Positions 34,607-44,821 of a stretch of DNA of 64,000 nucleotides are shown here, piece by piece. Under the pieces are notes generated by a model that did no database searches, was not told the origin of the DNA, and worked only from the letters and a program-made list of their open reading frames with translations. This DNA comes from CAVVNP01 sp963800235. GTDB lineage: Bacteria; Actinomycetota; Acidimicrobiia; Acidimicrobiales; Iamiaceae. Every line of letters starts with the position of its first letter. Position 1 is the stretch's first letter. The translations under genes were made by a program, and so were the position numbers. The stretch lies in contig CAWDAD010000001.1 in NCBI GenBank assembly GCA_963800235.1, positions 1,178,001 to 1,242,000 of the forward strand, given 5' to 3'.

Positions 34607-36770
34607 GTGAGCGAGCCCGCACCCGACCAGGATCCCGCCGCCGACCCCGCGCCGACCATCGACGACTGGCGGGCCTCGGCCTCCAAGGACCTGAAGGGCG
34701 CCGACCCCGACACCCTGATCTGGACCACGCCCGAGGGCATCGACGTCAAGCCGCTCTACACCGGCGAGGACACCGCCGACCTCGACGACGACACCCTGCC
34801 GGGCTTCCCGCCGTTCACCCGGGGCGTCCGGGCCACCATGTACACCGGCCGTGCCTGGACCATCCGCCAGTACGCCGGGTTCTCCACCGCCGAGGAGTCC
34901 AACGCCTTCTACCGGCGGAACCTGGCCGCCGGCCAGCAGGGCGTGTCGGTCGCCTTCGACCTGGCCACCCACCGGGGCTACGACAGCGACCACCCGCGGG
35001 TCGAGGGCGACGTCGGCAAGGCCGGGGTGGCCATCGACTCGGTCGAGGACATGAAGATCCTCTTCGACGGCATCCCGCTCGAGAAGATGTCGGTCTCGAT
35101 GACCATGAACGGCGCGGTGCTGCCGGTGCTGGCCTGCTTCGTGGTCGCCGGCGAGGAGCAGGGCGTCGCCACCGAGCAGCTCTCGGGGACCATCCAGAAC
35201 GACATCCTCAAGGAGTTCATGGTCCGCAACACCTACATCTACCCGCCCGAGCCGAGCATGCGGATCGTGGCCGACATCATCGACTACACGGCCGAGCACA
35301 TGCCGCGGTTCAACTCGATCTCGATCTCCGGCTACCACATGCAGGAGGCGGGGGCGACCGCCGAGCAGGAGCTGGCCTTCACCATCGCCGACGGGGCCGA
35401 GTACGTCCGGGCGGCCCTGTCGAAGGGGCTCGACGTCGACGCCTTCGCCCCCCGGCTCAGCTTCTTCTTCGCCATCGGCATGAACTTCTTCATGGAGGTG
35501 GCCAAGCTGCGGGCCGCCCGGCTCCTGTGGCACCGGGTCATGTCGGGCTTCGGCGCCGAGAACCCCAGGTCGCTCATGCTGCGCACCCACTGCCAGACCT
35601 CGGGCGTGTCGCTCACCGAGCAGGACCCCTACAACAACGTGGTGCGCACCACCATCGAGGCGATGGCCGCGGTGCTCGGCGGCACCCAGAGCCTGCACAC
35701 CAACGCCTTCGACGAGGCCCTCGGGCTGCCCACCGACTTCTCGGCCCGCATCGCCCGCAACACCCAGCTGATCCTCCAGGAGGAGTCGGGCATCCCCCAC
35801 GTGGTCGACCCGCTGGGCGGCAGCTACTACGTCGAGTCGCTCACCAACGCGCTGGCCGAGCGGGCCTGGACCCTGATCGAGGAGGTCGAGGAGCTGGGCG
35901 GCATGACCAAGGCGGTGGCCTCCGGCATGCCCAAGCTGCGGATCGAGGAGTCCGCCGCCCGCCGCCAGGCCCGGGTCGACCGGGGCGAGGAGGTCGTGGT
36001 GGGGGTCAACAAGTACCGCCCCGACGACCCCGAGCTGGTCGACGTGCTCGACATCGACAACGCCGACGTCCTGCGCCAGCAGAAGGCCAAGCTCGACCGG
36101 GTCCGCGCCGATCGCGACCAGCCGGCCTGCGACGCCGCGCTGGCGGCGCTCACCGACGGGGCCCGGGGCGACGCCAACCTGCTCGAGCTGTGCGTGGCCG
36201 CCGCCCGCGCCCGGGCCACCGTCGGTGAGATGAGCGACGCCATGGAGGCCGTCTTCGGCCGCCACCGCGCCGACGTGCGCACCATCGCCGGCGTGTACGG
36301 CAAGGGGTACGAGGGCGACGCCGGCTTCGAGCAGATCCGCCAGCGGGTCGCCGACTTCGCCGAGGGCGAGGGCCGGCGACCCCGCATGCTCGTGGTCAAG
36401 ATGGGCCAGGACGGCCACGACCGCGGCGCCAAGGTCATCGCCACCGCCTTCGCCGACATCGGCTTCGACGTCGACGTGGGCCCGCTGTTCCAGACCCCCG
36501 CCGAGGCCGCCCGCGACGCCGTCGAGGCCGACGTCCACATCGTCGGCGTGTCCAGCCAGGCCGCCGGCCACAGCACCCTGGTCCCCCAGCTGATCGAAGA
36601 GCTGCGCCAGGCGGGGGCCGGCGACGTGCTGGTGGTGTGCGGCGGCGTGATCCCGCCCCAGGACTACGACTTGCTCGCGCGAGGCCGGGGTGGCCGCCAT
36701 CTTCGGGCCGGGCACCAACATCCCGAAGGCCGCCGCCGACGTCCTCGACCTGCTCGACGCCCGCCGCTGA
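34607..36770 (+). CDS. mutB: Methylmalonyl-CoA mutase, large subunit (one indel near the 3' end)
   Basis: Adenosylcobalamin-dependent interconversion of methylmalonyl-CoA and succinyl-CoA. The N-terminal half is the TIM-barrel substrate domain: GVSVAFDLATHRGYDSDHPR, then GYHMQEAGATAEQELAFT, RTHCQTSGVSLTEQDPYNN and ALGLPTDFSARIARNTQ. The C-terminal cobalamin domain has MGQDGHDRGAKVIA with the cobalt-binding His604. An extra base near 36676 shifts the frame; the natural end AAIFGPGTNIPKAAADVLDL follows and stops at 36770. About 720 residues. No small subunit is next to it, so the enzyme may be a homodimer. The next gene is its chaperone GTPase. Start GTG 34607. Confidence 0.94.
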
Positions 36771-36784
36771 CCGGGTCCGGACCC

Positions 36785-37776
36785 GTGCCCGACCCGAGCG
36801 AGCCGTCGGCGGACGTCGAGGACCTGGCCGACCGGGTCGCCGCGGCGATCGCCGCGCCCTGGCCCGGGCCATCACCCTGGTCGAGTCCACCCGCGCCGAC
36901 CACCGCGAGCGGGCCCGCCGCCTGGTCGACCTCCTGCTGCCCCGCACCGGCGGCGCCGTCCGGGTCGGCATCAGCGGACCGCCGGGCGTGGGGAAGTCGA
37001 CCTTCATCGAGTCGCTGGGCCTGCACCTGACCGGCGCCGACCACCGGGTGGCGGTGCTCGCCGTCGACCCCACCAGCTCGCGCAGCGGCGGATCGATCCT
37101 CGGCGACAAGACCCGGATGGAGCAGCTGGCCAAGCACCCCGACGCCTTCATCCGCCCGTCGCCGGCAGGCCGCGAGCTGGGCGGCGTCGCCCGGCGCACC
37201 CGCGAGGCGCTGCTCCTGTGCGAGGCGGCCGGCTTCGACGTGGTGCTGGTCGAGACCGTGGGGGTCGGCCAGAGCGAGGTGGCCGTCGCCGACCTGACCG
37301 ACCTGTTCCTGCTGCTGGCCTCACCGGCCGGCGGGGACGACCTGCAGGGCATCAAGCGGGGGATCATGGAGCTGGCCGACCTGGTGGTGGTCACCAAGGC
37401 CGACGGCCCCCTGGCCGACGCCGCCCGCCACGCCTGCGCCGACATCGCGGCGGCGCTGCACCTCCTGCGCCCCCGGCACCCCGACGTCACCCCCGAGGCC
37501 CGGCTGGTCTCGTCGACCACCGGCCAGGGCGTCGAGGAGGTCTGGGCGGCGATCGCCGACGCCCACCGCGCCCTCCGCGCCAGCGGGGCGCTCGACGCCG
37601 AGCGGTCGGCGCAGGCCGACACCTGGATGTGGTCGGAGATCCGGGCGGGGCTGCTCGAGCGGCTGCTGGCCGACGAGCGCCTCGCCGCCCAGCTCGACCG
37701 GGCCGAGGCCGAGGTGGCCGACGGTCGGACCTCGCCCGCCACCGCTGCCCACCGACTCCTGGAGGGGCTCGCCTAG
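36785..37776 (+). CDS. meaB: MeaB/ArgK-type G-protein chaperone of methylmalonyl-CoA mutase (one indel)
   Basis: GTPase that guards cofactor loading and protects the mutase from inactivation. Walker A is GPPGVGKST, then VLAVDPTSSRSGGSILGDKT and RMEQLAKHPDAFIRPSP, the Asp switch DVVLVETVGVGQSEV, and the base-specificity motif VVTKAD. A base missing from a run of G near 36848 breaks the N-terminal segment; the frame used from there on is ALARAITLVEST to the TAG at 37776. It starts 14 bases after mutB, so they are an operon. Confidence 0.92.
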
Positions 37777-37787
37777 CCTTCTCGGCC

Positions 37788-38763
37788 ATGGCACCGATCC
37801 CTCGCGACGCCCGGGTCTTCGTCACCGGCCACCGCGGCCTCGTCGGCTCGGCGATCCTGCGGCGGCTGCAGGACGAGGGCTTCACCGACATCCTGACCGC
37901 CACCCGGGCCGAGCTCGACCTGCGCGACCAGGCGGCGGTCAACTAGTGGTTCCGGGCCAACCGGCCCGAGTACGTGTTCCTGGTCGCCGGCACCGTCGGC
38001 GGGCATCCTGGCCAACTCCACCCGGCCGGCGGAGTTCCTCTACGACAACATGATGATCCACGGCACCGTGGTCGAGGCCAGCAAGCAGGTCGACGGTGAC
38101 CAAGCTGCTGTACCTGGGCAGCTCGTGCATCTACCCCCGGCAGGCCGCGCAGCCGATCACCGAGGACCAGCTCCTCACCGGCCCGCTGGAGCCGACCAAC
38201 GAGGCCTACGCCCTGGCCAAGATCGCCGGCATCAAGCTGTGCGACTTCTACCACCAGCAGTACGGCTGCAACTTCATGTCGGCCATGCCGACCAACCTCT
38301 ACGGGCCGAACGACAACTTCGACCTGATGGCGAGCCACCTGCTGCCGGCGCTGATGCGCCGGTTCCACGACGCCAAGCTGGCCGGCGAGGCCGACCTCGA
38401 GGTCTGGGGCACCGGCAGCCCCCGTCGCGAGCTGCTCCACGTCGACGACCTCGCCGACGCCTGCCTGTTCCTCATGGACAACTACGAGGGCCCCGGCCAC
38501 GTGAACGTCGGCACCGGCATCGACCACCCGATCCGCCAGATCGCCGAGATGGTGCGCGACGTCGTCCACCCGGTGGCCAGCTGCGGTTCGACACCTCCAA
38601 GCCCGACGGCATGCCCCGCAAGGTGCTCGACGTGACCCGCCTGCACGACCTGGGGTGGCGGCACCGCATCGAGCTGGCCGACGGCATCGTCGACACCTAC
38701 CGCTGGTTCCTCGACCAGGCACCCGACGAGCTGCGCGGCGTGGCCAGCCCCGTCTCCGCCTGA
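37788..38763 (+). CDS. fcl: GDP-L-fucose synthase (in-frame amber codon and three indels)
   Basis: NADPH-dependent epimerase-reductase that turns GDP-4-keto-6-deoxymannose into GDP-L-fucose. VFVTGHRGLVGSAI is the nucleotide site. YLGSSCIYPRQAAQPI includes the catalytic Ser, and NEAYALAKIAGIKL has the Tyr and Lys. The end is RFDTSKPDGMPRKVLDV. A TAG at 37944 interrupts codon 53 (AVN stop WFRANRPEYVF), followed by shifts near 38005, 38094 and 38579. All conserved blocks are in order, so errors are likely, but four defects in one kilobase, including a stop, leave real decay possible. The gmd partner is not in the window. Start ATG 37788, twelve bases after meaB. Confidence 0.8.
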
Positions 38764-38797
38764 CCGCTCCCCGCCCCGGCGGCCTCGCCCGGCCGGG

Positions 38798-41180
38798 TCA
38801 GCGCCTGCGCTGCGGCGGCTGGGCCTGGGGCGCCTTGCCGACCAGCAGCGCCACGTAGGGCGGCGAGCTCGGCTGGGCGAAGGCCTGGTCGAGCCGGTCG
38901 AGGAACGGCGTGTCGATCCCGGTGGCGTAGCCCTGGCGGACCGCCGCCGAGAGGAGGCCTGTGTGCAGCAGGACGTCCGGCTGGTCGAGCAGCAGCGCCA
39001 GCTGGCGCCGCTCGTCGGTGGTGGCCGTGGCCGGGTGGGCGAGGAGGGCTCGGCCCTTGTCCGTGAGCGTCAGGCCGCCGAGCTTCGACCGGCCCTCCTG
39101 CAGCACCGAGGCGAAGGTCTGGTCGGTGGGGTCGTCGACGACCGCGACCGACACCAGGTGGGTGCCGTCGGGCGGGGTGAGATCGCCGGACTGCACGTAC
39201 ACGCCGCCGCTGACCTCCTGCGACCCGGTGTAGGTGCGGTGGGTGCCGTAGGCGTCGCCCACGAAGCGCTCGGCGTAGATCGGATGGCCGTGGCGCACCA
39301 GGTAGAAGGCCACCGCCGGGCCCTGGGTGAGCTGGGCGCTGAGACCGTCGTACTGCAGCGCGTAGGCGGCGCCGGGCTTCAGCGCCTTGTTGAGGACCGG
39401 AAGCGCCTGGGCGAGGCCGGGCATCGCGCTCCGATCCGGTTCGTTGGCGACGGAGTAGGTGCCGACGCAGATGACGGTGAAGAACAGCGCCAGGGCGGTG
39501 ACGACCCCACCGGCGCCCAGGGCCACCCGCCGGCGGTGGCGCAGCGGGATGAGGCACCACAGCCCCCAGATCAGGGCGAACCACAGGAAGGCCCCCGCGG
39601 TCCACATCCAGCGCACCGCGCTCGGCTTGAGCTCGGCTCCGCCGGTGCTCGGCAGCGTGAAGGAGCTGTAGGCGCCCGAGAGCAGCCCGGCCACCGCCGC
39701 GACCATCAGGGTCCAGAGCGCCCGACGCCGGTCCCGCAGGTAGTAGGCGAGCAGACCGAGGGTCACGACCAGCGGGAGCGAAGGAGAGCACCCGGGTGAA
39801 GCCGAACGGCCGGTCGAGGTAGCCGATGCCCGTCCGCACGTGGTGCGACAGGAAGATGGGCCACGGCCCGAGGGCGGCGGCGGTGCGGTCGGCGGCGAAG
39901 GTGAAGCCCTTCGCGCTCTGGGAGTTGTGCTGGTAGGTGTCGAGGATCCGCGAGAGGTTGTGGTCGCCGAAGAGCTGGTCGCCGATCACCGGTGCCCAGA
40001 CGATGACGAGGACGAGCAGCGCCCACCCGCCCCACCGCAGCAGCTCGCCCCGCTCGGCCAGCCAGTCCCGCCGCCGCCACCTCCGCCGACGGACGAACAG
40101 GGCGACGGCGAGGCCGATGGCGGTGACGACCGCGAGCAGGCCGTTGTGGCCGAGGAAGCTCAGGTGGTCCTGGAAGACGAAGGACGCCACCACCGCGGTC
40201 AGGGGCAGCAGCGGCAGGTCGCCGAGCAGCATGGACCAGGCCAGGATCAGCAGGGCCATGACCGGGATGGCGCCGATGCTCGACGACAGGGGGTCGTGCA
40301 GGTAGTTGGCCCCCAGCCCCCAGCACAGGGCCATCATCACCGCCAGGGCCCACAGGGCGAAGACCAGACCCTGGCGGCGGAAGGCGACGAAGGCGAAAAG
40401 CACGACCGCCGCGGCGTTGATCAGGGCGGCGCCGAGGAGCATGCCGAGGGACGGCCCGAGCACCTCGGTCGGCAGGGCGAGGATCCAGAACTCGAACGGA
40501 CCCGGGTGGTTGGCGTGGGTGGCGCCCGAGGTCTCCGACGTGGACGGCTGTCCGGTGAGCGGCGTACGGCTGGTGAAGACGTCCTCGACCCGGAGGGCGA
40601 TCAGCGCGTCGTCCCCGGTGGGGAGCCAGCCGTCGTGCCAGGCGGCGACAGCCGACTGGAGGAACGGCACCAGCGCCACCAGGACCACCGCCAGGAGCAG
40701 CCACCGCGACGGGCGCGACAGGTCGCGAACCGGAACACGAACGGGTCCCGCCGCCGCGGCTCCACGCCCGCCAGGTCCTGTCGGATCTCCGACAGCGGGC
40801 CGGGCTGCCGGCCGCGCCGCCGGGACCGGGGCGGCGGCCGGTCGCGGGGGCGCCGGTCGCGACTGCGCCGGCCGCGGCCCTCGGGCCGGCGATCGTCCCG
40901 GTCCTGGTCCCGGTCCCGGCCCTCGGGCGAACCGGCGCGGTCGGACCGGCCCCGACCCTCGGCCCCGACGTCGGGTCGTCGCGACCGGGGCCGCGCCGAC
41001 GGGGCGTCGGGCCGCGCCCTGCGCGCCGCACGGCCCTCGCGCGACAGACCCTCGCCGGTCGCGCCGCCGCCGTCGTCCGGGCGCGGGCGCTGCGGCGGCG
41101 AGTCGGGGCGGGTGGGCGACAGCGGAGGCTCCGTCCAGTGCGGGGTGCGGCGGGTCCGGCGAGCCGGGCCAGTTCACCAC
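38798..41180 (-). CDS. Large polytopic membrane protein with disordered N-terminal tail, GT-C-like (indels)
   Basis: Membrane protein with about ten helices and a soluble C-terminal domain. The N-terminal tail, roughly 150 residues, is rich in Arg, Asp, Pro and Gly (for example EGRDRDQDRDDRRPEGRGRR, best read in a third frame). The first helix is WLLLAVVLVALVPFLQSAVA, followed by a loop with GDDALIALRVEDVF and the motif HANHPGPFEFW. Frames change near 41120, 40730 and 39780. It resembles the protein at 32889-34586. The start is uncertain: GTG at 41180 leaves 61 bases to the divergent gene and is preferred; ATG 41240 would leave one base. A role in lipid-linked sugar transfer is only inference. 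Confidence 0.6.
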
Positions 41181-41241
41181 ACCCGACCGGGGACTCCGCA
41201 CCGGCTCGGGCCCTGACGGCAACCGGTAGCGTCGGTCCATC

Positions 41242-42255
41242 GTGAAGCCCGGCGCCCGGAAGCGAGCGACGCTGGCCGTCGGCGTCCTGCTCGGAAGCCT
41301 GGCCGTCGCGTTCATGGTCAAGGCGGTGACCGACCAGTGGAGCCAGGTCAGCCACGCCATCGCCCACGCCGACCTCGGGCTGCTGGTCATCGGCTTCGTG
41401 CTGGCCGCGGCCTCCATGGCCCACCTCGGGCTGCTCTGGGGTGACGCCCTCCACCTCTTCGGCCACCGCGAGCGTCGCCGCCGAGTCGTCGTGTGGTGGT
41501 TCGTCGGCGAGATGGGCAAGTACGTGCCGGGCGGGGTGCTCTCGGTGGTCGGCCGGGCCGAGGTGGCGCGACGTTCGGGGGTCGATCGCACCGCCTCCTA
41601 CGGCAGCGTCCCCCTGTCGCTGATGCTGCGCTACTTCGCCGGGATGCTGGCGTTCGTGGCGCTGGTCCCGTTCGACCTGCGCCACCAGGGCTCGGCCGCC
41701 GGGATCGCCACGGTGGTCGTCGCCGCACTGGTCCCGGTCGGGCTGCTGGCGCTGCACCCCCGGTCGGTGCGGTGGGCCCTCGGCCGGCTGCGCCGCATCA
41801 CCAGGCGGGAGCTCGACCTCCCCGTGCCGAGCTGGGGCGAAGCCGTCAAGCAGGTGCTCGCCTACCTGCCCAACTGGGCGCTGATCATCGCCTCGACCTG
41901 GTTCACCGCCCGGGCCTTCACCTCCGACGTCAGCCTGCTCCGGGTCTCGCTCGCCACCCTGCTCTCGTGGACCATCGGGTTCCTGGTGTTCCCCGTCCCC
42001 GCCGGGGCCGGCCTGCGGGAGGCGATCTTCGGGGCGTCGGCCGGACTGCCCACCGGGTTGGCGGTCACGGTGGCGGTGGCGTCACGCCTCCTGTTCGTCC
42101 TGGCCGACGGCCTCGGCGCGGCGGTGTGCTTCCCGCTGCTCCGCCTGCGGAGGCCGCCGGGTTCGCCGGGCGCGCCCCCGACCGACCCGCCCGTCGGGCC
42201 GCCGCCGGTCGAGCCGCCGCCCGTCGAGCCGGCGACCGGTGGGCCGGTACGCTGA
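41242..42255 (+). CDS. LPG-synthase-like / UPF0104 flippase-type membrane protein
   Basis: 337 residues with about eight hydrophobic helices. The family hallmarks are WWFVGEMGKYVPGGVLSVVGR and the later VFPVPAGAGLREAIFG. This is the membrane domain found alone in lysyl-phosphatidylglycerol-synthase-like proteins and AglD-type partners of glycosyltransferases. The Pro-rich tail is low complexity. It starts a plus-strand run with a methyltransferase and a polyprenol-type glycosyltransferase, a common trio for lipid-linked sugar metabolism. Function is inferred. Confidence 0.75.
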   Translation: MKPGARKRATLAVGVLLGSLAVAFMVKAVTDQWSQVSHAIAHADLGLLVIGFVLAAASMAHLGLLWGDALHLFGHRERRRRVVVWWFVGEMGKYVPGGVLSVVGRAEVARRSGVDRTASYGSVPLSLMLRYFAGMLAFVALVPFDLRHQGSAAGIATVVVAALVPVGLLALHPRSVRWALGRLRRITRRELDLPVPSWGEAVKQVLAYLPNWALIIASTWFTARAFTSDVSLLRVSLATLLSWTIGFLVFPVPAGAGLREAIFGASAGLPTGLAVTVAVASRLLFVLADGLGAAVCFPLLRLRRPPGSPGAPPTDPPVGPPPVEPPPVEPATGGPVR

Positions 42256-42302
42256 CCGCTCCCGCCTCCGCCCGGTTGCCGGGCCCCGAGCTGGAGCACG
42301 CC

Positions 42303-42959
42303 GTGACCGAACCCGCCGCCTCCCAGCCGTCCGCCGCGGCGCCCCGGGCCATCGGGCTCGCCCGCGGGGCGGCCGAGGAGGCCACCGGCCAGGACGCCAG
42401 GAAGTACTCGTCGGGCAACCCCGTCGTGCAGCGCCTCATCGCCCGCTGGCTCGACGTCGTGCGCGACGTGCTGGGCGAGGTCGACGGGCTGCACGGCGAC
42501 GTCGGGGTGGGCGAGGGGCTGTCGCTCGAACGGGTGCTGCCGGCAGGCCGTCCGGCCATCGGGCTGGAGTACCGAATCGGCAAGATCGAGGCCGCCCGCC
42601 GACGCCTGCCGAACCTGACGGGCGCGGTGGCCGACGCCGGTCTGCTCCCGGTCCGGGACCGGTGCTTCGACACCGTGACCTGCCTGGAGGTGCTCGAGCA
42701 CCTCGACCCGGTCGAGCCGGCCATCGTCGAGCTGGCCCGCATCACCCGTGGCCGCTGCGTCGTCTCGGTGCCCTACGAGCCCTTCTTCCGCCTCGGCAAC
42801 CTGGCGCGGGGGAAGAACGTGAAGCTGGTCGGCAACGACCCCGAGCACGTCCAGCAGTTCTCCCCCGGGCGGTTGGCCGCCGCCCTCTCGCCGCACTTCG
42901 CCGAGGTCACGACCAGGGTGGCGTTCCCCTGGGTCGTGGCCGAGGCCCGGGCCTCGTAG
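42303..42959 (+). CDS. SAM-dependent methyltransferase (class I)
   Basis: 218 residues. The GDVGVGEGLSL segment sits at the AdoMet site, although the glycine pattern is atypical. IGLEYRIGKIEAARRRLPN is the acidic loop and FDTVTCLEVLEHLDPVE is the usual post-motif. The short end RVAFPWVVAEARAS follows the expected beta strand. It lies between the flippase-like protein and the glycosyltransferase. Substrate unknown; proteins in this context often act on lipid-linked sugars. Confidence 0.75.
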   Translation: MTEPAASQPSAAAPRAIGLARGAAEEATGQDARKYSSGNPVVQRLIARWLDVVRDVLGEVDGLHGDVGVGEGLSLERVLPAGRPAIGLEYRIGKIEAARRRLPNLTGAVADAGLLPVRDRCFDTVTCLEVLEHLDPVEPAIVELARITRGRCVVSVPYEPFFRLGNLARGKNVKLVGNDPEHVQQFSPGRLAAALSPHFAEVTTRVAFPWVVAEARAS

Positions 42960-42970
42960 GCTCCCCGCGG

Positions 42971-44029
42971 ATGGCACTGCAGGTGTCGGTGCTGATGCCG
43001 GCCTACAACGAGGCCCCGAACCTCCCCGAGGTCGTCCCGGCCACCGTGGCGGCGCTCGAGGCGCTCGGCCTCACCCACGAGATCGTGGTGATCGACGACG
43101 GCAGCAACGACGACACGCGCTCGGTCATGTCGGGCCTGCAGGCCGCCCACCCCTGCCTGCGCTACATCCGGCTGCGGCGGAACCTGGGCAAGTCGGCCGC
43201 CCTGAGCGTCGGCTTCGACCAGGTGGTGGGCGACGTCGTCGTGCTCATGGACGCCGACGGCCAGGACGACCCCGCCGAGATCCCGAAGCTGCTGGCCGCC
43301 CTCGACAGCGGGCTCGACCAGGTCACCGGGTCGCGGGCCCACGGGCGCCACGACCGGTTCATCAAGCGCAACACCTCCCGCGTCTACAACAAGGCCACGA
43401 CCCTGGTCACCAAGGTCGACGGGCGCGACTTCAACAGCGGGTTCAAGGCCATGCGCCGACCGGTGGCCGAGACGCTCGACATGCACGGCGAGCTCCACCG
43501 CTACATCCCGGTGCTGGCCCAGTGGGCGGGCTTCAAGGTCGGCGAGGTGCCGGTGCAGCACCACGAGCGACTGCACGGCACGTCGAAGTTCGGCAGGGCC
43601 CGCTTCTACCGGGGCTTCCTCGACCTGCTCACCGTCAAGTTCCTCACCACCTACACCCGGCGCCCGTTCCACCTCTTCGGCGGCGTCGGGATCATGATCG
43701 GAGCCTTCGGCGGCGCCCTCCTGACCTGGATGGGCATCTCCAAGCTGCTCGGCAACGCCATCGGCGAGCGGCCGGCGCTCATCATCGGCGTGCTGCTCGT
43801 CGTGGTGGCCGTGCAACTCATGTCGCTCGGGCTCGTCGGCGAGCTGCTGATCCAGAACGCCCGGTCGGCCTCGCCCGAGGACTTCGCCCAGGAGCGCTAC
43901 GCCGACGGGCCGGACGCGGCGCGCGACGCCGGGCTGCCCGCCCTCCTCCCACCCCTGGCCACGCTGGCCGACCAGCCGGCGATGCTCACCACCCGCCGAC
44001 GCGAACCGGCCGAGCCCACCGCCGGCTGA
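42971..44029 (+). CDS. Family 2 glycosyltransferase with C-terminal membrane helices (DPM1/GtrB-like)
   Basis: Transfers a sugar from a nucleotide donor to polyprenyl phosphate at the membrane. VSVLMPAYNEAPNLP starts the GT-A domain. EIVVIDDGSNDDT and VVLMDADGQDDP hold the metal and donor aspartates. HERLHGTSKFGRARFYRG follows as the acceptor loop. Two hydrophobic helices come near residues 240-262 and 272-296. 352 residues. Closest to dolichyl-phosphate mannose synthase-like and GtrB-like enzymes. Twelve bases separate it from the methyltransferase. Confidence 0.88.
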   Translation: MALQVSVLMPAYNEAPNLPEVVPATVAALEALGLTHEIVVIDDGSNDDTRSVMSGLQAAHPCLRYIRLRRNLGKSAALSVGFDQVVGDVVVLMDADGQDDPAEIPKLLAALDSGLDQVTGSRAHGRHDRFIKRNTSRVYNKATTLVTKVDGRDFNSGFKAMRRPVAETLDMHGELHRYIPVLAQWAGFKVGEVPVQHHERLHGTSKFGRARFYRGFLDLLTVKFLTTYTRRPFHLFGGVGIMIGAFGGALLTWMGISKLLGNAIGERPALIIGVLLVVVAVQLMSLGLVGELLIQNARSASPEDFAQERYADGPDAARDAGLPALLPPLATLADQPAMLTTRRREPAEPTAG

Positions 44030-44062
44030 CGGCGGGAGGTCGGCAGGCGGGCAGGCGGCCGG

Positions 44063-44803
44063 TCAGCGGCTGCGGGCGTCCTTGGCGGTGACCACCAGCT
44101 CGAGGAACCGCTCGGGTCCCTGCGCCGTCGGGGGGCCCACGACCCGCGGCACCAGCCGGCCGGCCAGGTCCGCCCCGATCCGACCACGCGCCTCGGGGGT
44201 CAGCTGCGGACGGCGCAGCAGGAACGCCCGGACGGTGGCGACCTCCTCGGCGCTGACCGCGCTCAGGTCCCAGGTGGCGGCGTCGGGCGGCAGCTCCACG
44301 GTTACCGGCGCCGAGAGGTCGGCGTCGGGCACCGCCACCCGGTCGCGGACGACGAGCGTGCCGGCCGCCAGGTCGCCCAGGCGCTGGTTGCGGGCGGTGG
44401 CGAGGACCGCGACCATCCCCACGGTGTAGGTGCCGGGCAGGGCGTCGACCAGCCGCAGCACGTTGCGGACGGCGCTCGGCACGAACGCCACCGGGCCGCC
44501 CTCGGCCCCGACCACCCGCAGGCCGGTCAGCCGCTTGCCGGGCGTGCGGCCCCCGCCCACCACCTCGAACAGCACCGGGTACCCGAAGAAGACGAGGAAG
44601 GCCACCACCGCGAACACGGCCGCGCCGAGGTCGCCCAGCAGCCCGAGGACGAGGCCGGCGGCCCCGACGACCACGACCTGGATGACCGTGTCCACGAGCA
44701 GCGCGGCGAACCGCGATCCCAGCCCGGCGAGCACCACGTCGAGGTCGACGCCCTCGGCGGTGGGGATCCGGAGCCGGTCCTCGTACTCCACCTCGTGGCC
44801 CAC
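44063..44803 (-). CDS. RDD-family membrane protein
   Basis: 246 residues. The RDD signature is LGSRFAALLVDTVIQVVVV (Arg and two Asp in helix 1 with a paired Asp further along), then TPGKRLTGLRVV and RNQRLGDLAAGTLVV. Two to three membrane helices. A soluble C-terminal part of about 90 residues is unassigned. It starts at GTG 44803, 18 bases from the divergent SpoIIM-like gene. These two plus MoxR/DUF58 genes are a known conserved actinobacterial grouping. Confidence 0.82.
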   Translation of the reverse strand: MGHEVEYEDRLRIPTAEGVDLDVVLAGLGSRFAALLVDTVIQVVVVGAAGLVLGLLGDLGAAVFAVVAFLVFFGYPVLFEVVGGGRTPGKRLTGLRVVGAEGGPVAFVPSAVRNVLRLVDALPGTYTVGMVAVLATARNQRLGDLAAGTLVVRDRVAVPDADLSAPVTVELPPDAATWDLSAVSAEEVATVRAFLLRRPQLTPEARGRIGADLAGRLVPRVVGPPTAQGPERFLELVVTAKDARSR

Positions 44804-44821
44804 GTCCGGCAAGCTACCGGG

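Noticed and set aside
37944..37946. Programmed amber read-through or pyrrolysine-like recoding in fcl
   Set aside because: Three further indels in the same gene and no special downstream element point to error or decay.
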